Positions 23,816 to 31,944 of a DNA stretch of 42,994 nt are shown in pieces (the first letter of the stretch is position 1; each line of letters starts with the position of its first letter). The DNA comes from Treponema sp. (lineage in GTDB: Bacteria; Spirochaetota; Spirochaetia; Treponematales; Treponemataceae): assembly GCA_024402475.1 (NCBI GenBank), contig JAKSTQ010000021.1, forward strand, positions 1-42,994. The letters are read 5' to 3'. The position numbers were made by a program, and so were the translations under genes. The notes beneath the pieces are model-generated. The model saw only the letters and a program-made list of their open reading frames with translations. It did no database searches and had not been told where the DNA came from.

Positions 23816-25210
23816 ATGAAAATTGTAATATACGCATTAAACCCAAATTCCTTTGACAGCGCAAATGTAAAACTGAATTATTTTCCTTCACGAAAATCTC
23901 AGCTGAACGAACTTGTCAAAAAATTTCCGAACGATGAATTTATTTTGTTCTGTCAAAAACCTGCACTGCTTCTGGCAGATTTAACAGAAGAATTTAATGC
24001 AAAAATCATTTTTACACAGGCACAAAAATCCAGAGAAATCGCAAATGAAATTTGTGCCCTTAAACCCGATGTTGCTGTTGCTGCAAGTTTCTGGCAGGCG
24101 CCATACGACTGGCTTATGGTAAAGGATGCAGTTGTAGCAGAACAATTAAAGGCGGCCGGAATAAAAACAATCTGTAACAGTGTAGAAACCGGGCTCACTT
24201 TTTTTGATAAATGGGAGACGTATCAAAGCCTCAAGGCCGCCGGATTTAAGGTGAGCAAAGCAGTTCATGTTGTCCACGAACTTTTCTGGGCAGAAAGAAC
24301 CCATAAAGAATCGGTAATCAGTAACCCGTATAAAGAGGCAGTTCTGGCTCAGATCAAAGCGATGCGATATCCGGTTGTAATAAAAGATACTGTGGGCTTG
24401 AGTTCCTATCAGATGGAAGTCTGCGAAGATTATGGTCAGGCATCAAATTATCTGCAGTCAAAAAAGAATTCTTCTGACAGAATTATAGAAGAATATGTAG
24501 ACGGAATACAGGCCGGTCTTGAAATTCATGGAACAAGAGGAAATTACAAAGTCCTGCCTCCAATGCTTTTCAGCGTCAACAAGTATGGAATTACAAGCCC
24601 AAAACAAAGTGTAAAAGCAGGTCCGGTAGACAGAATCCAGTATAAAGTCGATGTTCTTGAAGAAACTATGCTTAAACTTGCAGAATTTTATGGCTTTGAA
24701 GGGATTGTTCAGGTAGACCTTGTTTTCTCCAAAAGCGAATGGTACATCATCGAAGTTAATCCCAGAATGAGCGGTATGACTTCAATGTATTCTGTCTACC
24801 GTAATCAATCTGTACTTGATACAATAATCAATGCAGCAGACCTGTTCGTTGATCCATCACATCCTGAGGTACATAATCCAAATGGCGGTATCTGTGATCA
24901 AAAAGACTTTGGTAGACAGAATATCAATTCTAAATCAATCCAAAACCCTGTTGTTCTTAACATAAAATTCCCGATTCTTACCTTAAAACAGATGCAGGAT
25001 CTTTATAACTGCGAATACATTAAATATGTCAGCCAGATTCACAATACCGCCGCTCACCAGGAACGGGAACGCGGCTATTGCGAAGTTATTCTTACTGCAG
25101 ACAATAAACTTCAGATGGACAAAAACCTGACAGATTTACAGAACCGCTTCAAAGAAATTATCGAAGAAGATTTTGTAAAATCTGCCAGACAGCTCATAAC
25201 AAACCTTTAG
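23816..25210 (+). CDS. ATP-grasp domain ligase, substrate unknown
   Basis: A 464-aa cytoplasmic protein with an N-terminal Rossmann-like preATP-grasp region (1-115) and an ATP-grasp fold at about 115-340. The P-loop-like Lys lies in YPVVIKDTVGLSSYQMEV, the adenine-binding strand in RIIEEYVDGIQAGLEIHG, and the Mg-binding acidic residues in GIVQVDLVFSKSEWYIIEVNPRMSG. This layout matches carboxylate-amine ligases of the CarB/PurT/BL00235 kind. A C-terminal domain of about 110 residues is unassigned. It is divergent from argC, which might hint at amino-acid metabolism, but no partner enzymes lie in the same direction. Its stop overlaps the convergent 25207 gene by 4 bp. Confidence 0.8.
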   Translation: MKIVIYALNPNSFDSANVKLNYFPSRKSQLNELVKKFPNDEFILFCQKPALLLADLTEEFNAKIIFTQAQKSREIANEICALKPDVAVAASFWQAPYDWLMVKDAVVAEQLKAAGIKTICNSVETGLTFFDKWETYQSLKAAGFKVSKAVHVVHELFWAERTHKESVISNPYKEAVLAQIKAMRYPVVIKDTVGLSSYQMEVCEDYGQASNYLQSKKNSSDRIIEEYVDGIQAGLEIHGTRGNYKVLPPMLFSVNKYGITSPKQSVKAGPVDRIQYKVDVLEETMLKLAEFYGFEGIVQVDLVFSKSEWYIIEVNPRMSGMTSMYSVYRNQSVLDTIINAADLFVDPSHPEVHNPNGGICDQKDFGRQNINSKSIQNPVVLNIKFPILTLKQMQDLYNCEYIKYVSQIHNTAAHQERERGYCEVILTADNKLQMDKNLTDLQNRFKEIIEEDFVKSARQLITNL

Positions 25211-25791
25211 CAATTGTTTATTCTGTTTCTGAGATTTCGGATTAATCCTTTGTTACTGTTCGGTTTATTCTGTTTTCTATACAGCTTTAACAGTAATCTC
25301 AAATCTGACTCTGCTCCAAAAGCACTGGCCTTTTTTGTATAATGAAATAACAGCTTTTTATCATCAAGAATAACTTCTGCATAATCCATTAATTTTCTGT
25401 AAGCATACAAGGTCTGTTCGTTTTCAAGATTTTTTACACCTTCGTCATAATCAAGAGTTTTAAAAAACTCAATATAATTAGAAAAAATTTCTGTCAGCGA
25501 ATCTTCTAATTCAGCCCTCAATTCATGAACTGGCATCTCTTCCTTTAAGTACAGTGTGCCCATATATTTATCATCATCAAGAAAAATCTGAATTTCATCC
25601 TCTTCGACATCATCATAATTTCGAACATGTCCAATCGGGAACAGAATATTCTTTTCTCTGAAATTTTCCCTTACCTTCCTGCCAATACGGATGATAAGAT
25701 TTTCTACATCCAGACAATCAGTATATTTTACTTCTGTTTCATAGCTGACTCTGAATTCGATTTCATAATCAAAAGGATTTTTTTTCAGCAT
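25207..25791 (-). CDS. Hypothetical acidic protein, partner of the AAA ATPase
   Basis: A 194-aa cytoplasmic protein with no signal or membrane segment and no recognised domain. The first 75 residues look like alternating beta strands (EIEFRVSYETEVKYT and DEIQIFLDDDKYMGTLYL). The middle is acidic and helical, and the C-terminal 40 residues are strongly basic (LLLKLYRKQNKPNSNKGLIRNLRNRINN), possibly nucleic-acid or protein binding. It overlaps the end of the AAA ATPase gene by 7 bp on the same strand, so the two are translationally coupled and very probably act together, as substrate adaptor or client. Function unknown. Confidence 0.7.
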   Translation of the reverse strand: MLKKNPFDYEIEFRVSYETEVKYTDCLDVENLIIRIGRKVRENFREKNILFPIGHVRNYDDVEEDEIQIFLDDDKYMGTLYLKEEMPVHELRAELEDSLTEIFSNYIEFFKTLDYDEGVKNLENEQTLYAYRKLMDYAEVILDDKKLLFHYTKKASAFGAESDLRLLLKLYRKQNKPNSNKGLIRNLRNRINNC

Positions 25792-28145
25792 GCAAACCCT
25801 ACTCGTCTTTTTGGAGTATTACCATTTTTCTCTTTCTGAATTTCAGAAAGTTCGTTGATAATATATTCGCTGCTGATCTGTTCAGCATCAACAAAACGAA
25901 TTCTCCCTGCAAGAGAACCAAAATCTCCCGGTGTAATGGAATTAAATTCTTCAAGACTTGAAACCTGCAAATCCGAAAATTCAAACTTTCCGAAAAATCT
26001 TTTAAGAAGTTTTCTGATTCCATTTTTTTCCAGCGGATTAAATTCACACATAATGTGGAATCTGCGCTGCATTGCACTGTCCATAATTTTTTTCAAGTTT
26101 GTGGTACAGATAAGAATGCCCGAAAATTCTTCCATCTGTGTAAGGAATTCATTTACCATTGTGCGTTCCCAGCTGGTTTTTGCAAGAGTTCTGCTGCTAA
26201 AGAACGAATCTGCTTCATCAAAAAGAAGAATCGCTCCGCTCGCCTCTGCTTCTCTGAATGCATCTTTAATGTGCTGTTCATTCTGACCAACATACTGACC
26301 AAGAATATCGCTGGCTCGTTTTAAAAGAATTTTCTTACCGGTTTTGTCAGCAATGTATCTTGCAAGTTCTGTTTTACCTGTTCCGCTCACTCCATAGAAA
26401 AGCATTCGGATTCCGCTTTCTGACGGGTCAAGAGAATTTTCTTCTGAATACTGAATGGCATTTTCTACCATTTTTACCAGCTGCTTTGCAGGAATCGAAG
26501 TATTCAAAACATCAAGGTCATAAGAAGAACGAATCTTTTCACGCATCTTTGGTTTTCCGTAAAGCAGCGAAGAGTTTGCTTCAAGAACTTTTGTTACATC
26601 GTGAATGACTGATTCTTCGTCCTTGGAAAGGTCCATGCCTTTTAAGGTCTTGATGATATTATCAACGGAAGCCCCTGTAACCTGATATTTTCCGCACAAT
26701 TCAACAAGCCTGTCATGAAGGTTCTTAGACATTTCAATGCGGTCAAGTTTTGTCCCTGCAATCATCCTGAGCATATTGGATGTCATTTCCCTGAATTCAA
26801 GGGAATAAGTAAAGCGGCGCAAAGTTGATTCATCAAGGGGTTTTGTGTAATTCAAAATCCAGATAACTTTGTTTTCGCTGTTTTCAAGCATTGTGTTAAC
26901 CGTGCCTTTTTTGCTGGAAGAATTTCCGTCTTCACCAAAAAGCATGGACAAAAAGTTATTCCCTGAAGAAGTTGCAAGAACACTTTCGGCTTCGTCAACG
27001 ATAATTACGCTGTCCTTCTTATTAAGTGAAAGAAGTGAATTAAGGCGATACAAAGCCGCATTCGGGCTGTCCTCAACTTCAAGTTCGTTCTTGAAAATTA
27101 ACGGTTTGAGCCCGCATTTTTTTGCAAGACTTCGGGCATATTCTGTTTTACCCGCGCCCGGTGCTCCGTAAAGAAGAATATTCACTGCGCCGTCATTTTT
27201 CAAAAGTCGGACTGTAAGGTCTGTTTCTTCCTTTGGAATGCTGAATGTATCAATCTTAAAGATTTCCTTTTTGGAATCTTTTTTAAGCACATCGTTAAAC
27301 ATTGAATCAATGTCACGGGAATAAATTGCTTCAAGAACATCCATATTGATGGAACCGTCATTGTCAAACAATCCGTAAGAAATGATTTTCTTGTCTGGTG
27401 TCAAATTTCTTCTGATTTCTTTCTGTGAAATTCCAAGACAAATCACATAAAGGTCAACAATCGAAAAATCTTCATCCATCAGATAAGAACACAAACGGTT
27501 CATGTCCCTGACAAGATGGCTTAAATACGAAAAATTCAAAAGCAATGTTTCGATTTCTTCAAGCTTAAAAGCCTCTGCAAACATATTTACATTTTCTGTG
27601 TTTTCACAAGCTTCCAGGAAATCCGCAGGAATTTCTGCCCTTTTTGAAGGAATTTTAAATTGCGGTTCTGAACTGTCTGGTTTCACAAAGAATGTATTTT
27701 CAAAGATTTTAAGGAAAATTCTGTCATTACCGCAGAAAACTGCACGCACGAGATTTACATTTTCTTCTGTTTCTGTAGGCCAGTCTCCGCAGGTATCGTA
27801 TATGATTCCGTCCTCATGGAAATTCACTTCAAGGGACCCTGTAAAATTGTAAGGATGAACCCTTTTGTCGTGATTATTATTGATTTTAAGTTTCTTTTCT
27901 TTAATTCCTTTCTGGATGTAAGCTGCAATTACCTTTCTGGAATGTTCTTCGAGCTGTAACTTTTTTACTAAAGAAGTATAGATATACTGAAGACAGTCTG
28001 CACTGCGGAAATCGTCAATTTCCTTCATGCATCTATAAGTCCAGACACATACAGTTTTTGCTGTAGATTCATTCACCTTGTGCAATGGAATTCTTGTTCC
28101 TTTGATTCCGTTTCGTCTTGAGTTTTTTCTATCATTTCTAATCAT
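25785..28145 (-). CDS. Double-AAA ATPase, function unknown
   Basis: A 786-aa cytoplasmic protein with an unrecognised N-terminal half (1-300) and two AAA modules. D1: Walker A GAPGAGKT (327-334), Walker B VIIVDEAE (380-387), arginine region STLRRF. D2: Walker A GVSGTGKT (585-592), Walker B ILLFDEAD (639-646), sensor TTN and arginine finger MQRRF. D2 resembles the Cdc48/FtsH-like classic AAA group (Gly-Gln-Tyr-Val-Gly pore-like segment GQYVGQNEQHI). D1 is diverged but keeps catalytic residues. The very basic start (MIRNDRKNSRRNGIKGTRIP) may bind nucleic acid. It is coupled to the 194-aa gene. Such standalone double-AAA proteins may be unfoldases or defence ATPases; no peptidase domain is present. 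Confidence 0.8.
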   Translation of the reverse strand: MIRNDRKNSRRNGIKGTRIPLHKVNESTAKTVCVWTYRCMKEIDDFRSADCLQYIYTSLVKKLQLEEHSRKVIAAYIQKGIKEKKLKINNNHDKRVHPYNFTGSLEVNFHEDGIIYDTCGDWPTETEENVNLVRAVFCGNDRIFLKIFENTFFVKPDSSEPQFKIPSKRAEIPADFLEACENTENVNMFAEAFKLEEIETLLLNFSYLSHLVRDMNRLCSYLMDEDFSIVDLYVICLGISQKEIRRNLTPDKKIISYGLFDNDGSINMDVLEAIYSRDIDSMFNDVLKKDSKKEIFKIDTFSIPKEETDLTVRLLKNDGAVNILLYGAPGAGKTEYARSLAKKCGLKPLIFKNELEVEDSPNAALYRLNSLLSLNKKDSVIIVDEAESVLATSSGNNFLSMLFGEDGNSSSKKGTVNTMLENSENKVIWILNYTKPLDESTLRRFTYSLEFREMTSNMLRMIAGTKLDRIEMSKNLHDRLVELCGKYQVTGASVDNIIKTLKGMDLSKDEESVIHDVTKVLEANSSLLYGKPKMREKIRSSYDLDVLNTSIPAKQLVKMVENAIQYSEENSLDPSESGIRMLFYGVSGTGKTELARYIADKTGKKILLKRASDILGQYVGQNEQHIKDAFREAEASGAILLFDEADSFFSSRTLAKTSWERTMVNEFLTQMEEFSGILICTTNLKKIMDSAMQRRFHIMCEFNPLEKNGIRKLLKRFFGKFEFSDLQVSSLEEFNSITPGDFGSLAGRIRFVDAEQISSEYIINELSEIQKEKNGNTPKRRVGFAC

Positions 28146-28190
28146 GCTGTTAATATATGAGGAATTTTAAAATCGACTATAGCAAAATAA

Positions 28191-28307
28191 GTGAATTTGA
28201 CTCATAAATTTCAGGAATTTGAAAACCCTGCTTCCAGTGTATTCTGTTCACATGGAGCGGGCTTTACAGTCAACTGGGATCAGGTCAACGATTACAAACA
28301 TCTTTAA
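28191..28307 (+). pseudogene. C-terminal remnant of a TetM/EF-G-like translation GTPase
   Basis: Thirty-eight sense codons end in TAA; the frame is closed by a stop immediately upstream at 28188. The peptide includes FENPASSVFCSHGAGF and TVNWDQVNDYKHL. To my recollection this matches the C-terminus of TetM-like ribosomal-protection GTPases, where a CSHGAGFxVxWDxV segment is conserved. No start or GTPase domain precedes it, so this is the 3' stub of a lost gene lying between the AAA ATPase and the methyltransferase. Its stop overlaps the methyltransferase stop region. Confidence 0.55.
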
Positions 28308-28897
28308 TCAGAAGATACTTTTCTTTTGCTTACGCTGATTCCATCTCCAAACGGATAAAAAGTTGTTTCAAAATCCGGATTGGCTTTTAAATAATCTACA
28401 TACTTTTTAATCTTTTTTACAAGCTTAATTGTACTGTAGTTGTGGGTAAGGCTTAAATCGTCTACCATTCCGTGGAATGAAAGATTGTCACTGATGAAAA
28501 CTCCATCCGGTGCAAGATTTGCCTGATATTTTTCAAAAAATTTTATATACTGCGCTTTTGGTCCGTCAATAAAAATCAAGTCAAAAAGGCCTGTAATTTT
28601 ATCCGTATAAACTGCATCATCCTGAATTGCTGTAATCTGATTTTCAAGACCACAGTCATGAATGTTCTGCACAGCCTTAATGTGCCGGTCTATATCAACT
28701 TCAATTGTAGTAACCTTAACATCAGGGCTTACCTGCGCAAATCTTATTGAGGAATAGCCGATTGCAGTACCGATTTCCAGAACGTTCTTACAGTTGTGTT
28801 CCCGGATATATTCACAGATCCAGTCTGCTGACTCGTCACGGATAATCGGTACGTCATTGCTTCTGGCGAATTTTTTGATGTCTTTAATTTCTTCCAT
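28304..28897 (-). CDS. O-methyltransferase, TrmR/YrrM-like
   Basis: A 197-aa SAM-dependent class I methyltransferase of the O-methyltransferase-3 family. SAM motif I is VLEIGTAIGYSSIRFA, the motif II acidic residue is in VTTIEVDIDRH, and LIFIDGPKAQYIKF with ISDNLSFHGMV carries the metal-binding Asp/Asp/Asn pattern of cation-dependent O-methyltransferases. Bacterial homologues of this size (TrmR, formerly YrrM) methylate 5-hydroxyuridine-34 in tRNA, which would fit the neighbouring translation factor EttA. It starts 25 bp after ettA on the same strand, probably cotranscribed. The precise substrate is inferred. Confidence 0.88.
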   Translation of the reverse strand: MEEIKDIKKFARSNDVPIIRDESADWICEYIREHNCKNVLEIGTAIGYSSIRFAQVSPDVKVTTIEVDIDRHIKAVQNIHDCGLENQITAIQDDAVYTDKITGLFDLIFIDGPKAQYIKFFEKYQANLAPDGVFISDNLSFHGMVDDLSLTHNYSTIKLVKKIKKYVDYLKANPDFETTFYPFGDGISVSKRKVSSD

Positions 28898-28922
28898 TGT
28901 AGTAAATGCTTACGTGTTAAAA

Positions 28923-30641
28923 CTAACGGGTCATCTTGCGATAAACTGTACGTTTTGGAACGCCTGCATCTTCTCCAAACTGTTCTTTTTTCCATTCTGC
29001 ATATTCAGACCAGTTACCTTCAAAGAAGCGGACTTCTGAATTGTTTTCAAATGCAAGAATGTGTGTACAGATACGGTCAAGGAACCAGCGGTCATGGCTT
29101 ACAACAAGTGCACAGCCTGCAAAATCTTCAAGTGCTTCTTCAAGTGCGCGTACTGTCTGAACATCAAGGTCGTTGGTAGGTTCGTCAAGCATAAGGACGT
29201 TTCCTGCTTCCTTGAGCATCATACCCAGGTTAAGACGGTTCTTTTCACCACCGGAAAGAACACCAACCTTTTTATTCTGATCTGGTCCTGCAAAGTTAAA
29301 CCATGAACAGTAAGCGTGAGCGTTAACTTCGCGGATACCGCCTTCAAGCGGACGGCCTTTTTCATCAACAGCACCGAGTTTTACAAGATCAGCACCGCCA
29401 GAAAGTGTTTCATATACAGTTTTGTTTTCATCAAGGCCGGAACGCATCTGGTCAACATAAACCATTTTAACTGTCTGTCCGACTTTAATTTCACCTGAAT
29501 CCGGTTTTTCAATTCCTGCAATCATCTTGAACAGAGTTGTTTTACCGGCACCGTTTGGTCCTACAATACCAACAATGGCACCTGCAGGAATATGAGCGTT
29601 CAAACCGTCAAAAAGCATTTTGTCGCCAAATGCCTTTGTAAGGTTTTCGATATCAATTACCTGGTTACCAAGACGAGGTCCTGCTGGAATAGAAATCTGT
29701 GTTTCCTTAAGCTGAACTTTTGAGCCCTGAGCCATAAGTTCATTGTATTTTGTAATGTGTTCCTTATGTTTTGCCTGGCGACCTTTAACGCCCATGTGAA
29801 TCCATTCCAATTCGCGCTGGATTTCTTTCTGGCGCTGAGATTCACCTTTTGCTTCCTGAGCAAGTCGGGCGTTTTTCTGTTCAAGCCATGAAGAATAATT
29901 TCCTTTGAACGGATAGCCTTCTCCGCGGTCAAGTTCAAGAATCCATTCTGCAACATTATCAAGGAAGTAACGGTCATGTGTTACAGCGATAATTGTTCCA
30001 GGGTAATCGTGGAGATGTTTTTCAAGCCATGCAACTGTTTCTGCATCAAGGTGGTTTGTAGGTTCGTCAAGAAGAAGAATGTCAGGTTTCTGGAGAAGAA
30101 GACGGCACAAAGCAACACGGCGGCGTTCACCTCCGGAAAGCACGTCTACAACCTGATCTGAAGGCGGACAACGCAAAGCATCCATTGCAAGTTCAAGATT
30201 TGCATCAAGATTCCATGCATCAGCAGCATCCAGTTTTTCCTGAATTTCTGCCTGTCGTGCGCAAAGTTTATCAAAGTCTGCATCCGGATCACCAAATGCT
30301 TCGTTTACTTTATCAAATTCGGCAAGAAGGTCTGTAATTGGTTTAACGCCTTCTTTTACAATTTCCATTACGGTTTTGCCAGGTTCAAGTTCCGGTTCCT
30401 GTTCAAGGTAACCGATTGTATAACCTGGAGCGAGTGTTGTTTCTCCAGTAAAATCCTGATCACGTCCGGCAAGAATTTTAAAAAGAGAAGATTTTCCGGA
30501 ACCGTTAGGACCTACGACGCCGATTTTTGCGCCGTAGTAATAAGAAATACCAATGTTCTTAAGAACGACTTTTGTACCGTATGCACGGCTGACATCGTTC
30601 ATTGTATAAATGATTTTTTTGTCGTCAAATGTTTTAGCCAT
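28923..30641 (-). CDS. ettA: Energy-dependent translational throttle protein EttA (ABC-F)
   Basis: A 572-aa ribosome-associated ABC-F ATPase that gates the first steps of translation elongation by binding the E site. There are two ABC domains: Walker A GPNGSGKSS with signature LSGGERRRVALC, then GPNGAGKTT with LSGGEKNRLNLG. Both Walker B motifs read LDEPTNHLD/LDEPTNDLD. The linker between domains (LEQKNARLAQEAKGESQRQKEI onwards) is the P-site tRNA-interaction motif, and the toe/arm region within domain 1 (AADAWNLDANLELAMDALRCP) is typical of EttA. Length and C-terminal end (AGVPKRTVYRKMTR) fit EttA rather than Uup. No TM segments. First gene of a unit with the TrmR-like methyltransferase. Confidence 0.96.
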   Translation of the reverse strand: MAKTFDDKKIIYTMNDVSRAYGTKVVLKNIGISYYYGAKIGVVGPNGSGKSSLFKILAGRDQDFTGETTLAPGYTIGYLEQEPELEPGKTVMEIVKEGVKPITDLLAEFDKVNEAFGDPDADFDKLCARQAEIQEKLDAADAWNLDANLELAMDALRCPPSDQVVDVLSGGERRRVALCRLLLQKPDILLLDEPTNHLDAETVAWLEKHLHDYPGTIIAVTHDRYFLDNVAEWILELDRGEGYPFKGNYSSWLEQKNARLAQEAKGESQRQKEIQRELEWIHMGVKGRQAKHKEHITKYNELMAQGSKVQLKETQISIPAGPRLGNQVIDIENLTKAFGDKMLFDGLNAHIPAGAIVGIVGPNGAGKTTLFKMIAGIEKPDSGEIKVGQTVKMVYVDQMRSGLDENKTVYETLSGGADLVKLGAVDEKGRPLEGGIREVNAHAYCSWFNFAGPDQNKKVGVLSGGEKNRLNLGMMLKEAGNVLMLDEPTNDLDVQTVRALEEALEDFAGCALVVSHDRWFLDRICTHILAFENNSEVRFFEGNWSEYAEWKKEQFGEDAGVPKRTVYRKMTR

Positions 30642-30709
30642 ATTCCTAATTTATAGGAAAAACTGGAAAAAATCTATTGAATGCTTTGATAATTCTCAAA
30701 AAAAATCAG

Positions 30710-31132
30710 TTAGTTTCTGTTCCCTTCAATATAATACCACATGTAAAGCTCAGGATCATTTGTTTCAAAGAACAGGATAATGTTGTCACCATTATTAATT
30801 TTCATCATGAATTCTGATACTTCTTCAAATTCGTAGTACTGGTAAAGGAAAGATCTGACTGCAGTTTTTGAAATGCCAGACTGAACATCAATTGAACCCA
30901 CATTTTTTTCTTCGCAGAGTCTTTTCATTTTAACTGCATCTTTGTAAGTCACATTATTAAGGTCGTAATTTCCTTCAATGTAATGATTATAAGTTCCTCT
31001 TCTGATGAGGCCTGATTCTGTCTCACAAGTTACATTAGAAACATAACTGCCGAACATTAAGCTGCATCCGGTAAAAGTAAGAGTGATCAGTGCAGCAGCG
31101 ATTACAGAAAGTTTAGTAAAAATAGATTTCAT
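30710..31132 (-). CDS. Small lipoprotein, function unknown
   Basis: A 140-aa exported lipoprotein with a type II signal peptide ending FTGC (C23). The mature part contains one segment rich in Tyr/Asn (NHYIEGNYDLNNVTYKDAVKM) and an acidic C-terminus (LFFETNDPELYMWYYIEG). An excellent SD (AAGGAG) precedes the ATG. I recognise no family. It is monocistronic between ettA and the divergent cyclase gene; 31133-31353 is an AT-rich promoter region. Confidence 0.75.
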   Translation of the reverse strand: MKSIFTKLSVIAAALITLTFTGCSLMFGSYVSNVTCETESGLIRRGTYNHYIEGNYDLNNVTYKDAVKMKRLCEEKNVGSIDVQSGISKTAVRSFLYQYYEFEEVSEFMMKINNGDNIILFFETNDPELYMWYYIEGNRN

Positions 31133-31299
31133 AGTTATACTCCTTAAGTTGAATATTTCTGGAGGAAATATCTTTGTTATTACAGTTGTAATATTAGCAT
31201 TGAACCGCAGGTAAATCTTTAAAAGGCTTTAAGATTCAGATTAGAATGTTTTAATGTTCAAAAACGGTAAATTTCGCGATTGAATAACTTTAAAAATTC

Positions 31300-31328
31300 T
31301 TGAGTTTGCCTGAATTCGATGCTAGAAT
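31300..31328 (+). promoter_or_regulatory. Promoter of the cyclase-family gene
   Basis: TTGAGT (31300-31305), a 17-bp spacer and TAGAAT (31323-31328), followed by AAAGGAG and the ATG at 31354. A good sigma-70-type match with no palindrome. Confidence 0.6.
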
Positions 31329-31353
31329 TTAATTCTTAAAAAAAGGAGCCAAT

Positions 31354-31944
31354 ATGATTTACGATATCACACAACCATTATTTGAATGCAATGTTTTCCC
31401 TGGAGATCCGCAGCCGGAAAAAAGAATTCTTATGAGAATGGAAAAAGGAGATATCTGCAATCTGACAGGCCTTGCAATGTGTGCACATAACGGAACACAT
31501 GTAGACTCACCTTTTCACTTTTACAAAGACGGCAAAACAATCGATCAGATTAATCTTGAAAAATTCATCGGGCCTGCATATGTCCATGAACATAATGGTG
31601 ATGTAACAGCCGATGATGCAAAAGCAATTCTCGAACGGGCAGAAAAACTGAACAAAGCAGCCGCAAAAAAAATCCTTATTAAAGGAAAAGCAGTTGTCAC
31701 ATTAGAAGCCGCACAGATTTTTGCTCAGGCAGGAATTGACCTGATCGGAAATGAATCCCAGACGGTAGGCCCTGAAAACGCTCCGATGAATGTTCACCTG
31801 GTTTTGCTTAAAGAAGAAGTTGTACTGCTGGAAGGAATCCGTCTGGGGCATGTTCCAGACGGTGTTTATCTTTTGAACTGCGCACCATTAAATCTTTCAG
31901 GAAGCGACGGCGCGCCATGCAGAGCAGTTCTGATGGAACTGTAA
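31354..31944 (+). CDS. Cyclase-family metal-dependent hydrolase (KynB-like)
   Basis: A 196-aa cytoplasmic enzyme of the cyclase / arylformamidase family (PF04199). The family motif is AHNGTHVDSPFHF, giving metal ligands H45, H49, D51 and a further H55. It has the usual opening IYDITQPLFECNVFPGDPQ, and a later stretch GIDLIGNESQTVGPE that matches the family's I(D)T(x)S(x)(D/E) segment. The family includes kynurenine formamidase and several amide hydrolases. With no tryptophan-catabolic genes adjacent, substrate is unknown. Its stop directly abuts that of the convergent MATE gene. Confidence 0.88.
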   Translation: MIYDITQPLFECNVFPGDPQPEKRILMRMEKGDICNLTGLAMCAHNGTHVDSPFHFYKDGKTIDQINLEKFIGPAYVHEHNGDVTADDAKAILERAEKLNKAAAKKILIKGKAVVTLEAAQIFAQAGIDLIGNESQTVGPENAPMNVHLVLLKEEVVLLEGIRLGHVPDGVYLLNCAPLNLSGSDGAPCRAVLMEL

